Shown: positions 54,646-64,000 of the stretch, in pieces
Position numbering within the stretch: position 1 is the stretch's first letter
Layout: every line of letters starts with the position of its first letter
Origin: Opitutaceae bacterium
GTDB taxonomy: Bacteria > Verrucomicrobiota > Verrucomicrobiia > Opitutales > Opitutaceae
Assembly: GCA_030648295.1 (NCBI GenBank)
Contig: JAUSID010000264.1
Span: 59,592-123,591 of the forward strand
Length of the DNA: 64,000 nucleotides
Direction: 5' to 3'
Translations under genes and position numbers: made by a program
The notes under the pieces: model-generated
What the model saw: the letters and a program-made list of their open reading frames with translations, nothing else
Database searches by the model: none
Told to the model about the DNA's origin: nothing

Positions 54646-56013
54646 TCAGGAGCCGTTGGTCGTCTCGCGCCACTCCGAAATTGCGAAGGGCGTGTCGATG
54701 CCGGAGAAAACCTGGTTCCGGAGGTTTAGGTCGTAATGAATCGACGGTGCGGTCCCGGAAAACGTGACATTGCGCGCGACAATCGAACCGTAAATCGCGT
54801 TGTTGCTCCACACCTTGAAGTCCCCGTACGGCGTGTAGATGATGCCGTGGAAGTCGGTCGTGGTATTCATGTCCGGAATGGTCAGCGTGTGGGTGCCGTA
54901 AATGGCCACGCGTTGGGGCACCTTCGATTCGTTGTCGATGCCGTTGCCGTAAATCGCGATGTCGCCCGAGACGGACACCTCCATAGTTCCGGAACTCTTG
55001 ACCTGGATGGAAGGAGTGCCGCCATTGACCCCGACATAGAACGCACCGGAGACCACGATTTTAACCGGGCCTTGCACGGTGATTTTGGCGGTGCCAGTCA
55101 TGTTGATGCCCGTGCAGTAATAGATGCTCGGCACGGTCGCGCCTGCAGTCCCCAAGGTCATGGTCCCCCCGGTGGTCGGCGGGATGATGTTGGTGCCGGC
55201 GCCGGTGACGGACTTGATGTCGAAAATCGGCTGATAGGGGCTCGTGGTCGTACGCGCGGTGTCGACGCGGGTGCTTGAATCCGTCTGGGGCCCCTTGAGG
55301 GTGGCGCTCGTGCTGTAGGATGGTCCCGAGCTGAGCGTGGTGACGTAGCCTTTGACCTGGGCATTCGTGAGCTGGACGGTCGCCGTATCGGTGGAGGTGG
55401 AGCCGGCCGCCAGGATGGCGGAGTAGCCTGGGCTCTGGGCCGCATAAAGCCCGACCGAGGAATCGTAGCTGTCGACGACGCTGGTCGAGCTGGCGGCCGT
55501 GAGCTTGACCATTCCGGTCGTGGCCGCGAGGGCATTGACAAAAAGTGGCGCCCGCGCCGAAGCGGACGTGAGGGTGCGGTTGACCGTGTTCCCGTTGGGT
55601 CGCGTGACGCTGCCGGTCGCGGTGATGGTGGGGGTGCCGCTGGCGCCGTCGTAGTTCGTGATGCTGAGATTGATCGCGCCGGTGATTCCACTGCCGAATG
55701 AGAATCCCGTAATGGACTTCGTCGCCGTCGTGCCCGAGATGGCCCAGGCAGACCAGTCGTTCTTGTTCAACGTCCACAACGCGTCCTCCATGCCGGTTTC
55801 GGCGAGATTGATGCTGTGGGTGTTTTGCAGGGACCGCGTGCTCAGTTCGAGCGTGCGATAGCAAACGGAGATATAGCTGCCGAGTGCAATGGTGAGCACG
55901 GTGGCGAAGCACAGCGCCGCGAGCAACGCGGCTCCGCGCTCGTTGGCGCCGGTGCGCCGTCCGGAAATACCGGTGGCTCGAAAACGAGCATTGGTTGCTG
56001 TTGAGCGGAACAT
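54646..56013 (-). CDS. PilX-like pilus/secretion protein
   Basis: A 455-residue protein from ATG 56013. After 26 residues comes RGAALLAALCFATVLTIALG, a class-III-signal-like hydrophobic helix, then ELSTRSLQNTHSINLAETGM with the 'AE.G.E' element typical of PilX and other minor pseudopilins. The rest is a long Ser/Thr/Gly-rich beta domain that ends with a polar strand region (…FHGIIYTPYGDFKVW) resembling domains annotated in PilX-type proteins. It likely sits at the tip or base of a type IV pilus-like fibre. No other pilin gene is in the window. A 454-bp leader precedes it. Confidence 0.75.
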   Translation of the reverse strand: MFRSTATNARFRATGISGRRTGANERGAALLAALCFATVLTIALGSYISVCYRTLELSTRSLQNTHSINLAETGMEDALWTLNKNDWSAWAISGTTATKSITGFSFGSGITGAINLSITNYDGASGTPTITATGSVTRPNGNTVNRTLTSASARAPLFVNALAATTGMVKLTAASSTSVVDSYDSSVGLYAAQSPGYSAILAAGSTSTDTATVQLTNAQVKGYVTTLSSGPSYSTSATLKGPQTDSSTRVDTARTTTSPYQPIFDIKSVTGAGTNIIPPTTGGTMTLGTAGATVPSIYYCTGINMTGTAKITVQGPVKIVVSGAFYVGVNGGTPSIQVKSSGTMEVSVSGDIAIYGNGIDNESKVPQRVAIYGTHTLTIPDMNTTTDFHGIIYTPYGDFKVWSNNAIYGSIVARNVTFSGTAPSIHYDLNLRNQVFSGIDTPFAISEWRETTNGS

Positions 56014-56467
56014 GAGTGGGACGGAACGCGGTTACAATCCGCCCCGCCTCGTTGTAAGTCGATGGCGCATTGCCGCGGCTTACACCAACCCCTGCCTACG
56101 TGTTTCCCCCCCCCCGCCGGCGGCGGTTTCTGCCGGGGGCAAAAAACGGCTGCGCCGCACGGTAACCAACTGGTCCATACCCAGCATTTCCCGCAAAAAG
56201 CCGGTCATTCTCCTCGGTGAGGGGAGTCGCGCGGTTTACGCCGGTCATCCCCATAGCGTCCCGACGTTTGCCGGCTGTCGTGAACGCAGTGATGGAAGGG
56301 GGTCAAGCGAGCGTAAATCGATCGACGCGGGTTGATACGTAGCGCTACCCATCACCACGGCGACCCTGGCCGCGCCCTTCGCGGAAGGATTGGCGTCGAA
56401 TTTGGCCACTTGGTGCCGGTTCGAGACGCACCGACGATGAAAACCAGAAGCGCGAAACGTGCGACGG
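56014..56467 (-). promoter_or_regulatory. Long leader of the PilX-like gene, with G10 tract and possible GEMM-like element
   Basis: 454 bp without a convincing gene. On the minus strand, at about 56272-56230, the order GCCGGCAAAC, GGGACGC and CCGGCGTAAACC recalls the core of GEMM (cyclic-dinucleotide) riboswitches. GGTTACCG follows at about 56160. The P1b tetraloop stem is missing, so this is weak. A run of ten G on the mRNA strand (C at 56106-56115) lies 93 bp before the ATG. Confidence 0.3.
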
Positions 56468-58990
56468 TCACTGGCGCCAAGGCTGGCCGCGGCGGTAGGC
56501 GTTGAGCCGGCGCTCGAGCAGCGGTTCCGCGGCTTCATCGCGCGCAGCACGCGCCAGTGCCAGCGCCCGTTCCGCCGCCTTCGCGGCCTCGGCGAAACGC
56601 CCGACTTCCGCATACGCAGCAGCGAGCGCGCTGAGCAGCATGGGGTCGGTCTGCTGCTGGCGCGCGCTCTCTTCGACCAGGGCGAGTGCCGCACGTCCGT
56701 CGCGCAAGGCCGCATCTGAACTCGTCGCCAGAATCCACGCCAGCGTGCCGGCGATCGCCGGGTCGTAGCCGTGTTCCAATCCGAGCCGGAAGAGCCGCAC
56801 GGCCGCGGCGTCCGCCCCGAAATCATAGAACGCCGCACCGGCGGATTCGCAGAGGAGCCGGCGGTTCTCCGCCGGTGATCGCGCCAGCGCCTCGTGCATC
56901 AACTTTTCACCTACGTCGGGCTGATCATCCGCCACCGCAGCGATCGCCGCATGGTAAAGTCGCTCCCCTTCGTCCTGGGCCGGCACCACCTTGAACAACT
57001 GCACCGAGGCGGCGGCGGGCCGAAGTTCCGGCGCCCCGCGATAAGGGATGGGCTGCAGCCAGGCGGGCGCGATCTCCCTCGCCGCGAGGCGAAACCCGAA
57101 GGATTTTTTCGCCGCCGCCAGGTCGGTGTCCGGATGAAGGAGCTGGAAATATTCGCCCAGAAAATTTGCGGTGGAAATAAGGACGACGTGCGTGATCCCC
57201 CGCGCCGCGACCATGGTGCGAGCCTGCTGCTCCGCGGGAGCCGACAGAATTTCCGCCGCCGCCCGCAGTCCCGGGGCGTTCTCCCAGAATAGCGTCCCCA
57301 CGGTCTTGAAGCCGCCGTAATAGCTGATGCCGGCCGAAGCATTGGGACTGGCCAGCAAGATGATGTCACCCTCCGGCTGCGTGGCACGCACGGTGGCCGC
57401 GATGTCGCGATAGAGCGGCGGCAGCAGATCTCCTTCGGCCACGGCGTGGCGGCGGTTTTCCGCCCGAGTCGTGACGACGCGGTGTACCGCCGGCCAGGCA
57501 AAAACCAGGCTGGCCACTGCCAGGGTCCAACCCCAGCGACCCCGCGGACCAGCCGCCGGCAGCAGTCCGACCAGTGGGAGCATGAGCACAACCTGCGCCG
57601 CCCCGGCCGCGAGCCACCACCGCATTTCGAAACCGGCCATCGCCATGAGCGCAGCGGTCACGCCACCCAGGCCACCGACAATGATCCGAATGTCGCGCCC
57701 ATTCCGGCGAAGAAAAAATGCCGCGACCAGCAGCACGGTCACCGATCCGAGATCAGCCGCGACCGGCCGAAAACCAAACTGGCGGATCACCGCAGGGAGC
57801 GATCGACCCTCCGCGACGAAGTGGCGGAGCGCACCCACAAATGGATCGCTGACGAGGAAGGTGGCACGGCCGCCGGCCACGATGGCAACGGGCACGGTTG
57901 CCACGGCAACCATGGGCAGCCAGAGCCGCCGAAGCAGTGATACGAGCGGCGATCGCCGCGCATTGGTGCCGCCGGCGGCGACTCCGGCAAGCCACCAGGC
58001 TGAAAGCGCCGCCACGATCTCCGCCCCACCCCACCACGCGAACGAATAGAACGGGTGATTGACCTCGAGCCGCAGCCCGAAATTCGCCGGCGCGTATTCA
58101 CATAGATAGAACACGAGGCTGGCGGCGGCGCCCGTTCGTCCCCATATCCGCCAAATCTGCGGCTCGAATCGCAGCCCGTCAGCCCCGGCGGCGCGACCCT
58201 GCACCAGCACGAGCACAAGTCCCGCCGTCCCGATGAGCGCGATGATCGGGATCGTCGCGGCCGCGCTGAGCCACATGCCAAACGCACCGGCGAGCGCGGA
58301 GAAGACGGCCGCTCCCCGTGCCCGCTCGAGACTCGCCGGCAGCAGTTGCACGCCCGCGCCGCTCGATGGTCTCCACCAACCCATGCCCATGAACCCGGCT
58401 CCGAGCAGCAACGCGAGGATGGCAGCGTTCACCATCCCGTGATGATCCACATACGTCGGCGCGAACCCTTCGTAGAAGCGGGGCTGACCGACCATGGCGA
58501 ATGCGATCATCATTCCCGCGCCCGCACCGGCGCGGCGCGCAACCCAGGTCGACATCAGGATCATCAGTGCGATCAACAGTGGCGCGTTGAACCACAAAAG
58601 CGTCCGCTCGAGCGCGATGCCCGGAGACTGGCCGGTCATCGCACGCTGGAGCGCGGCCGCAGCGCGCAGCACCCAGCTGAAGGCCGAACTCCAGTGCACC
58701 TCCCGGCCAAGGGGCGCGTTGTCCGCGGTGGTGTGCCTCACCCGCAGTTCACCGCGCTCGCGCGCATCGAGCGCGTGACGCACCCACATTTGCGCATCGG
58801 CATGACGTGCCGGGATGACCTGGCGCATCGGAGTCTCGGGCGCCGCTCCGCCCCGGCGGCCCAGCCCGTCCAGCAAGTCCACATACTCACGAACACCACC
58901 GGTGTGGAGGAGTATAAGCAGCGTCGCGACGCCCCAGCTCGCGAGCATGACCGCCCACCAGGTGCGGCGGCTTTCTTGGGTGAGTTGCAT
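56468..58990 (-). CDS. STT3-like GT-C membrane protein with C-terminal TPR region
   Basis: An 840-residue protein from ATG 58990 (MQLTQESRRTWWAVMLASWG). The first periplasmic loop contains REVHWSSAFSW. A later loop has FAPTYVDHHGMVNAAIL, a DHH motif as in oligosaccharyltransferase-like GT-C proteins. About 12 TM helices are followed by a soluble part (about 560-680) and TPR-like helices (about 690-830, LLSALAAAYAEVGRFAEAAK). Likely transfers a lipid-linked sugar to a protein or glycan in the periplasm. It is the second TPR-tailed GT-C gene in the window; the first is at 26074-28092, with different motifs. Confidence 0.8.
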   Translation of the reverse strand: MQLTQESRRTWWAVMLASWGVATLLILLHTGGVREYVDLLDGLGRRGGAAPETPMRQVIPARHADAQMWVRHALDARERGELRVRHTTADNAPLGREVHWSSAFSWVLRAAAALQRAMTGQSPGIALERTLLWFNAPLLIALMILMSTWVARRAGAGAGMMIAFAMVGQPRFYEGFAPTYVDHHGMVNAAILALLLGAGFMGMGWWRPSSGAGVQLLPASLERARGAAVFSALAGAFGMWLSAAATIPIIALIGTAGLVLVLVQGRAAGADGLRFEPQIWRIWGRTGAAASLVFYLCEYAPANFGLRLEVNHPFYSFAWWGGAEIVAALSAWWLAGVAAGGTNARRSPLVSLLRRLWLPMVAVATVPVAIVAGGRATFLVSDPFVGALRHFVAEGRSLPAVIRQFGFRPVAADLGSVTVLLVAAFFLRRNGRDIRIIVGGLGGVTAALMAMAGFEMRWWLAAGAAQVVLMLPLVGLLPAAGPRGRWGWTLAVASLVFAWPAVHRVVTTRAENRRHAVAEGDLLPPLYRDIAATVRATQPEGDIILLASPNASAGISYYGGFKTVGTLFWENAPGLRAAAEILSAPAEQQARTMVAARGITHVVLISTANFLGEYFQLLHPDTDLAAAKKSFGFRLAAREIAPAWLQPIPYRGAPELRPAAASVQLFKVVPAQDEGERLYHAAIAAVADDQPDVGEKLMHEALARSPAENRRLLCESAGAAFYDFGADAAAVRLFRLGLEHGYDPAIAGTLAWILATSSDAALRDGRAALALVEESARQQQTDPMLLSALAAAYAEVGRFAEAAKAAERALALARAARDEAAEPLLERRLNAYRRGQPWRQ

Positions 58991-59117
58991 GGATCGCGTC
59001 GGAACGGCGCGACGAGAAAACAGGAACGCGCAGGCTCCGGTCAATCACGCGTGGCGTGTTGTTCGCGTGAGAGCGGTGCTGCGCCTCGGCGGGAGTGCTG
59101 GCCAGCCAGAAAACGTT

Positions 59118-59217
59118 GCGGGCGGGACGCCCGCGCTCCCAGCGGAGCAAAGCCGTGCGATTCGTAGTGGTTTGCCGAATCCGAAATCCGAAATCCGCAA
59201 TCCGCAATCCGAAATCG
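59118..59217. repeat. REP hairpin and AATCCGA array
   Basis: A GCGGGCGGGACGCCCGCGCT unit occupies 59118-59140 (reverse of GGGAGCGCGGGC). After 38 bp come ATCCGAA, ATCCGAA, ATCCGCA, ATCCGCA and ATCCGAA at strict 7-nt spacing (59179-59217). They fill the gap between aguA and the GT-C gene. Confidence 0.85.
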
Positions 59218-59239
59218 ACCGGCGCCCGCGCACCCATGG

Positions 59240-60268
59240 TCACGCGGGCTGCTGCTGCGAAATGCAGTGCAACGTGCCGAGGCCCCAGATCAGCTCATAA
59301 CAATCGATCGGGATTATCTGCCGGCCCGGGAAGCAGCCACCGATGATCCCACACGCGTCGGCATCGCGCTTTTTCTGGCGAAATGTCGGGACCATCACCG
59401 CGCCGTTGATGATGAGAAAATTCGCGTAACTCGCCGGCACGCGCTGATTCTGAAAGCCAAACGGCTTCGGCATCGGCAACGCCACAAGGTCGAACTTTTT
59501 CCCAGCCGCCGTCCGAAACCCACGCAGTCGCTCGAGATTCGCCTCGAGGATTTTGTGGTTCGCATCGCGCCGATTCGATTCGACGCAGGTGATAAAGCCG
59601 TCGGGTTTGAAAAACCGCGTCAGGTCGTCGATGTGACCATCGGTATCGTCGCCGACGATTCCCTCCCCAACCCAGAGGATGGTATTCACGCCGAGATAAT
59701 CGCGCAGGTTCTGCTCGATTTGTCCGCGACTGAGCTCGGGGTTTCGGTTTTGGTTCAGCAGGCACTGTTCGCTTGTGAGCAGCAGCCCCTCCCCGTTCAC
59801 GTCGATCGAGCCGCCCTCGAGCACCATGTCGTTTTCGAAACGCCGCACTTTCAACGTCGCGGCGATCAGCGCGGGAATCTGGTTGTCGAGGTCATAGGGC
59901 GGATACTTGCCACCCCAGGCGTTGTAGCGCCAGTCGGTGAGCGCCGCCTCGCCGGAGCGATCGTTCTTGATGAAGATCGGCCCGTGATCGCGGCACCACG
60001 CGTCGTTGGTCGGATGATTGTAGAAGCGCACCCGCGCCATGTCCGCTCCCGCCGCGGCGCACAATCGCTTGGCCCGGGGCTGGAGCGCAGCCGCGGCGTT
60101 GATTCGCACTTCCTCGAAACGCGAGATCGCCGAGACGATGCGCGCGAACGTGAACGGGATCGCGCGGAACTGGCCCGGCCATGATGCGCGCTTGTGGGGC
60201 CATGAAAGCCACACCGCCTGCTGCGGCTCCCACTCCGCAGGAAATCGGAAGCCCAGTGCCCGCGGCAC
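59240..60268 (-). CDS. aguA: Agmatine deiminase
   Basis: Hydrolyses agmatine to N-carbamoylputrescine and ammonia, the first step of the arginine-decarboxylase putrescine route. The 342 residues from GTG 60268 (VPRALGFRFPAEWEPQQAVW) include WCRDHGPIF, EGGSIDVNGEG, GHIDDLTRFF and the catalytic Cys near 335 in GTLHCISQQ. The alternative ATG 60337 adds 23 residues with no homology. The GTG has GGAAG at a fair distance, but both lie in a perfect hairpin. The gene directly follows aguB on the minus strand. Confidence 0.93.
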   Translation of the reverse strand: MPRALGFRFPAEWEPQQAVWLSWPHKRASWPGQFRAIPFTFARIVSAISRFEEVRINAAAALQPRAKRLCAAAGADMARVRFYNHPTNDAWCRDHGPIFIKNDRSGEAALTDWRYNAWGGKYPPYDLDNQIPALIAATLKVRRFENDMVLEGGSIDVNGEGLLLTSEQCLLNQNRNPELSRGQIEQNLRDYLGVNTILWVGEGIVGDDTDGHIDDLTRFFKPDGFITCVESNRRDANHKILEANLERLRGFRTAAGKKFDLVALPMPKPFGFQNQRVPASYANFLIINGAVMVPTFRQKKRDADACGIIGGCFPGRQIIPIDCYELIWGLGTLHCISQQQPA

Positions 60269-60285
60269 TGGACTTCCGATTTCCT
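60238..60285. repeat. Hairpin overlapping the aguA start
   Basis: GGAAATCGGAAG and CTTCCGATTTCC are perfect 12-bp arms around a 20-nt centre that also pairs (CCAGTGCC/GGCACTGG). The GTG start codon and its Shine-Dalgarno-like sequence are inside, so folding could hide the start. Confidence 0.7.
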
Positions 60286-60408
60286 TAGCGGCCGCTGCTG
60301 CGGCCGAATTTCGTCCAAGTCTCCGAGTTTTTTCCATGTGATGGTTTGCATCCCCGGCCCCGCAGCAGCGGGGCCCAAGGAAGCGCGTTGCGCGCATCCT
60401 CGCGATTT

Positions 60409-61290
<882 letters not shown>

Positions 61291-61291
61291 A

Positions 61292-61336
61292 GTTTTTGCG
61301 GTGCAAAAACCAACTCAGGTTTTCGCAAAGCGAAAA
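61292..61336. promoter_or_regulatory. Two AT-rich hairpins between hisG and aguB
   Basis: GTTTTTGC (61292-61299) pairs with GCAAAAAC (61303-61310), and TTTTCG (61320-61325) pairs with CGAAAA (61331-61336). The gap is only 47 bp. They may reduce read-through from hisG into aguB or be processing sites; no U-run is clear. Confidence 0.45.
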
Positions 61337-61337
61337 T

Positions 61338-62222
61338 CTAGTACACCACCTTGTTCAGCGGATACTCGACGATGCCTTCGGCGCCGAGCGCCTTCAGTTG
61401 CGGGATGATTTCGCGAACAACGCTCTCGTCGATGATCGTTTCCAGCGCGACCCACTCGGGCGAACTCAGGTGCGAGATCGTCGGATTGCGCAGCGCGGGC
61501 AGCGCCTTCACCACCGATTCAAGCGCGCGCACCGGCAGGTTCATCTTCAAGCCGACCTTTGATTCCGCCTCGAGCGCGCCGCGGACCAGCAGCGCAATCG
61601 TTTCGATCTTCCGCCGCTTGGCGGGGTTGGCCCAACTCGCCTTGTTTGCGATCAGCTTTGTGTTCGTCTCGAGCAACGTATCGACAATCCGGAGCTTGTT
61701 GGCGCGAAGCGAACTGCCCGTTTCGGTGATGTCGACGATGGCGTCGACCAAATCCGGAACCTTCACCTCGGTCGCGCCCCAGGAAAATTCCACGTCGACC
61801 TTCACGCCCTGCCGCTCGAAGTAGCGGCGCGTGGTGTTGACGAGTTCGGTGGCGACCCGTTTGCCCGCGAGGTCGGCGGCGCATTTCACCGCCGAGTCCT
61901 CGGGCACGCACAACACCCAGCGCGATTTCTGGATCGAGGCGCGGCTGTAGATCAGGTCGCAGACTTCGACGACATCCGATCCATTTTCCTGGATCCAATC
62001 CTGGCCCGTCAGTCCACAGTCGAAGAATCCATGCTCCACGTAGCGGCTCACCTCCTGCGCGCGGACGAACCGTCCGTCCAGTTCGGGATCGTCAATCGTC
62101 GGGCGATAGCTCCGCGAACTCGTGGTGATTTTCCACCCCGCCTTGGCAAACAGGTTCTTGGTGGATTCCTCCAGGCTGCCTTTCGGCAGACCCAGCATCA
62201 GCAATGGTACTTTTTCCGCCAT
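61338..62222 (-). CDS. hisG: ATP phosphoribosyltransferase (long form)
   Basis: First enzyme of histidine synthesis, joining ATP and PRPP. The 294 residues from ATG 62222 ([20 protein letters not shown]) include the HisG_L layout: a PRPP loop, [32 protein letters not shown] (the phosphate loop), and a C-terminal regulatory domain of about 75 residues ([20 protein letters not shown] onward) that binds histidine. The long form acts without HisZ. Other his genes are not nearby. Confidence 0.95.
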   Translation of the reverse strand: MAEKVPLLMLGLPKGSLEESTKNLFAKAGWKITTSSRSYRPTIDDPELDGRFVRAQEVSRYVEHGFFDCGLTGQDWIQENGSDVVEVCDLIYSRASIQKSRWVLCVPEDSAVKCAADLAGKRVATELVNTTRRYFERQGVKVDVEFSWGATEVKVPDLVDAIVDITETGSSLRANKLRIVDTLLETNTKLIANKASWANPAKRRKIETIALLVRGALEAESKVGLKMNLPVRALESVVKALPALRNPTISHLSSPEWVALETIIDESVVREIIPQLKALGAEGIVEYPLNKVVY

Positions 62223-62285
62223 GTGCCGAAGGCACACGGCCCCGCCAGACCACTCAAGTGCAAAGTGGCTGGCGCTATCCCCGCC

Positions 62286-62531
62286 TCAGGCCGCCGGTCG
62301 GTGCAACAGCTCGATCTGCGCGATATGAAGCGGATTGATCGTCACGAAGGATCCATCGTCATGATCCACGTTTACCCGGCGGGAGAAACGCTGGACCGTG
62401 CAATGGTCCGGCGTCGGCACTTCGTGACGCGAACCATTGGACAGAACGATGACGAACGGTTCGAACGGCCGTTCTGCCAAACGCGGGAGCAGTTCGGCGA
62501 TGATGACGGTAGCAGGATTCGGATCCGGCAT
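62286..62531 (-). CDS. Small conserved-type hypothetical protein, 81 aa
   Basis: From ATG 62531: MPDPNPATVIIAELLPRLAE, then RPFEPFVIVLSNGSRHEVPT. The pattern 'RPF.PF.I.LS.G...EV..P…' with a final 'HIAQIELL' is seen in many small proteins of planctomycetes and verrucomicrobia, all of unknown function. The fold is likely a small beta barrel. It is divergent from the response regulator, 116 bp away. Confidence 0.6.
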   Translation of the reverse strand: MPDPNPATVIIAELLPRLAERPFEPFVIVLSNGSRHEVPTPDHCTVQRFSRRVNVDHDDGSFVTINPLHIAQIELLHRPAA

Positions 62532-62647
62532 ACGGATAGATTGCTCGCGCACGTGGTCGGGGCAAGGTCCGAAATTCCACGAGCGCCGGCACACCGCAAC
62601 AGTTGACACCGGCGCTTTCAATTGTAAAAACCGCATCGCTGCCGGAC

Positions 62648-63415
62648 ATGCCCACACCAACACCTCCCCGCTCCGAGCCCAAACCTCTCATTGTCATCGT
62701 TGAGGACGAGGCGGAGTTGGCCGCGCTGATTTCGGACCATTTGGAACGGTCCGGGATGAACACGCAGGTCTGCAATCGCGCCCAACACGCGCTGAAATTC
62801 CTGAAACGGAATTTCGCCAACCTCCTGCTACTCGACATCAACCTCCCGGATCAGTCGGGCTTTTCGCTCGTCGAGAACCTGAAAGAGGCCGACATCACGG
62901 TGCCGATCATCTTCCTCACCGGCAACGTCGAGGAGCCGAGCAAGGTGAAGGGCCTCGACATGGGCGGCGATGATTACGTCACGAAGCCATTCAGCTACGC
63001 CGAGCTGGTGGCGCGGATTCGCGCCGTGCTTCGTCGCGCGGAGTCAAAGATGGACCTCAACGTGACGAAAAACGTCCGTGTGACGGACGAGCCATTCGAT
63101 TTTTGCGGCGCGAAGGTGGTTCCGGAGCGGCTGGAAATCACGTTTCCGGATGGCAACGTGCAGAAAATCGGCCGCAAGGAGCTCGGTATCCTCGCCTATT
63201 TGAACGCGCATCCCGGCCAGGTGATCACACGGAAGGCGTTGATTCATTCCGTCTGGGGCATGCACGCCGACGTGAAGAGCCGCTCGCTCGATCAATACAT
63301 CGTGAAGGTCCGCGATCTTTTCAGTGCCCACGGCCTGGAGCTCACCGCCTTCCGCACCGTTCACGGCATCGGCTACATTTTCGATCCGACCGGGGTGTCC
63401 ACTGAAGGCCGCTGA
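62648..63415 (+). CDS. OmpR-type response regulator
   Basis: A 255-residue two-component regulator. Start at ATG 62648 (MPTPTPPRSEPKPLIVIVED). The receiver has an acidic pair at about 19-20, the phospho-acceptor D63 in LLLLDINLPDQSG, and the switch Lys in DYVTKPFSYAEL. A linker of about 20 residues leads to a winged-helix DNA-binding domain (about 170-250) with RKALIHSVWGMHADVKSRSL, then TVHGIGYIFDP. No histidine kinase is adjacent, so it is an orphan here. Confidence 0.95.
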   Translation: MPTPTPPRSEPKPLIVIVEDEAELAALISDHLERSGMNTQVCNRAQHALKFLKRNFANLLLLDINLPDQSGFSLVENLKEADITVPIIFLTGNVEEPSKVKGLDMGGDDYVTKPFSYAELVARIRAVLRRAESKMDLNVTKNVRVTDEPFDFCGAKVVPERLEITFPDGNVQKIGRKELGILAYLNAHPGQVITRKALIHSVWGMHADVKSRSLDQYIVKVRDLFSAHGLELTAFRTVHGIGYIFDPTGVSTEGR

Positions 63416-63515
63416 TCGGGCGGCGCAGCCGCAACCAAAGCAACACGTGTTGTCGTCTGTTGCGCCGCGGAGAAGGGAGGCGGACACCAACATGTTGGCC
63501 GAAACGAAAACCAGC

Positions 63516-63590
63516 CGTAGGTTGCGACCTCGTGTCGCAACGATGGCATGAATCCCGAACATCGTTGCGCGGCGAGCGCGCAACCTACGA
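63516..63590. repeat. Inverted-repeat element of the GGTTGCGAC family
   Basis: CGTAGGTTGCGAC…TCGCAACGATG on the left and CATCGTTGCGCGGCG…GCGCAACCTACG on the right form nested arms. A relative is at about 22226-22250. Confidence 0.8.
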
Positions 63591-63649
63591 CTGTGCACGC
63601 AAGTGATTAGCCCGGACATTTCACAGGCTGAATGAAAAAACCCTTTTGG

Positions 63650-63833
63650 TCACAGAGCGCACAGAGCTCCGACACAGAGTTTACCCGCCTATGGCGGCGT
63701 CGAAGGCGACCAGGGTTCACAGAGGAAAACCCTTCGATTCAATTTGGAATGCCTGCCGATTCGCATCAGGCGCGTCCAAACACCTTGTGGCCTCCTGCTT
63801 GCCTCTGGGTCCGAGCGCTGTGTCCTCTGTGAC
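63650..63833. repeat. CACAGAG array and inverted partner
   Basis: TCACAGAGCGCACAGAGCTC, then CGACACAGAG, at 63650-63679. The complement GCGCTGTGTCCTCTGTGAC is at 63815-63833. The two parts are about 135 bp apart. Same family as 8401-8573; nothing coding is seen between them. Confidence 0.8.
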
Positions 63834-63857
63834 CCATGCCTTGGTTCGTCTGGCTAT

Positions 63858-64000
63858 GCAAATATCGATCCGAATCGTGCAGGCTTGCGACGATTTCAAG
63901 ACCCGGACATTTTACAGGAGATCGCAGAGGCAGCAGAGGCTTCTGACCAGTCTTGCTCTGCTCCCTCTGCTTCCTCCTGTAAAATGGTTTGGTTGCGGCT
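63858..64000 (+). repeat. 143-bp dispersed element, copy 2
   Basis: Matches 43910-44052 with two differences and ends at the window edge at the same internal position (GGTTTGGTTGCGGCT), so its right border is not determined. Confidence 0.95.

Noticed and set aside
55889..56335. Plus-strand frame of 148 codons across the pilX-like leader
   Set aside because: Begins inside the pilX-like gene, crosses a homopolymer run and shows no recognisable domain.
56245..56838. Minus-strand frame of 197 codons at the end of the GT-C/TPR gene
   Set aside because: Its first two thirds are a shifted frame of the TPR region; the remainder is leader DNA.
62648..63415. Pairing of the OmpR-type regulator with the broken PAS kinase as a two-component system
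   Set aside because: They are 21 kb apart, and the kinase is not functional; there is no evidence for a link.

Overview
This is a 64 kb, GC-rich (strongly GC at third codon positions) chromosomal window. The gene content points to a verrucomicrobial genome, probably Opitutae-like; this is inference from family content, not from a marker phylogeny. Supporting signs are a cytochrome c / DUF6797-type / beta-propeller fusion, secreted sulfatases, secreted amidohydrolases and Gfo/Idh proteins, GatCAB amidotransferase, TPR-tailed GT-C membrane proteins, and abundant dispersed intergenic repeats. There is no rRNA, tRNA, CRISPR array, prophage or intact insertion sequence that I can see.

Layout. 1-10.0 kb: translation core on the plus strand (pheS 3' part, pheT, gatC, gatA, gatB), interrupted on the minus strand by an FG-GAP protein and a secreted amidohydrolase. 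10.1-15.4 kb: a 130-aa protein, a lone nucleotidyltransferase, and a translationally coupled pair of SNF2 helicase plus an unknown partner. 15.4-18.2 kb: a graveyard of remnants (MazF C-terminus, two DUF4926 copies, a zinc-ribbon/HTH fragment, a gatB 3' fragment, ParD with a ParE stump). 18.2-23.5 kb: rsmA, two envelope proteins, a GNAT acetyltransferase and an isoaspartyl peptidase. 23.7-29.5 kb (minus): YfhO-like protein, TPR GT-C protein and GT9 heptosyltransferase, a likely glycan/LPS assembly operon. 29.5-30.3 kb: a RAYT transposase stump inside REP repeats. 30.3-40.1 kb: trpB, RsbU-like phosphatase, a HAD pseudo-phosphatase, STAS protein, acnA, peroxiredoxin, tyrS. 40.8-45.2 kb: broken PAS kinase, Gfo/Idh oxidoreductase, amidohydrolase, lone sugar ABC permease. 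45.4-54.6 kb: polymer/sugar-use block (alpha-toroid protein, two sulfatases, a sugar isomerase, a cytochrome/propeller protein). 54.6-64 kb: PilX-like protein with a long leader, another GT-C/TPR protein, aguA and aguB (agmatine to putrescine), hisG, a small conserved protein, an OmpR-type regulator, then repeats.

The most unusual feature is the intergenic DNA. It carries at least eight families of short periodic arrays (mostly 7-nt, some 6 or 9 nt), REP hairpins, and long inverted-repeat elements of about 90-210 bp. Several arrays run into genes: they supply the gatB start codon and the last codons of the SNF2 partner and of the YfhO-like gene.

The genes work mostly as separate housekeeping and envelope modules. 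The best candidate for an undescribed functional unit is the SNF2 helicase and partner pair at 11.4-15.4 kb, possibly with the adjacent nucleotidyltransferase; a defence role is only a hypothesis.
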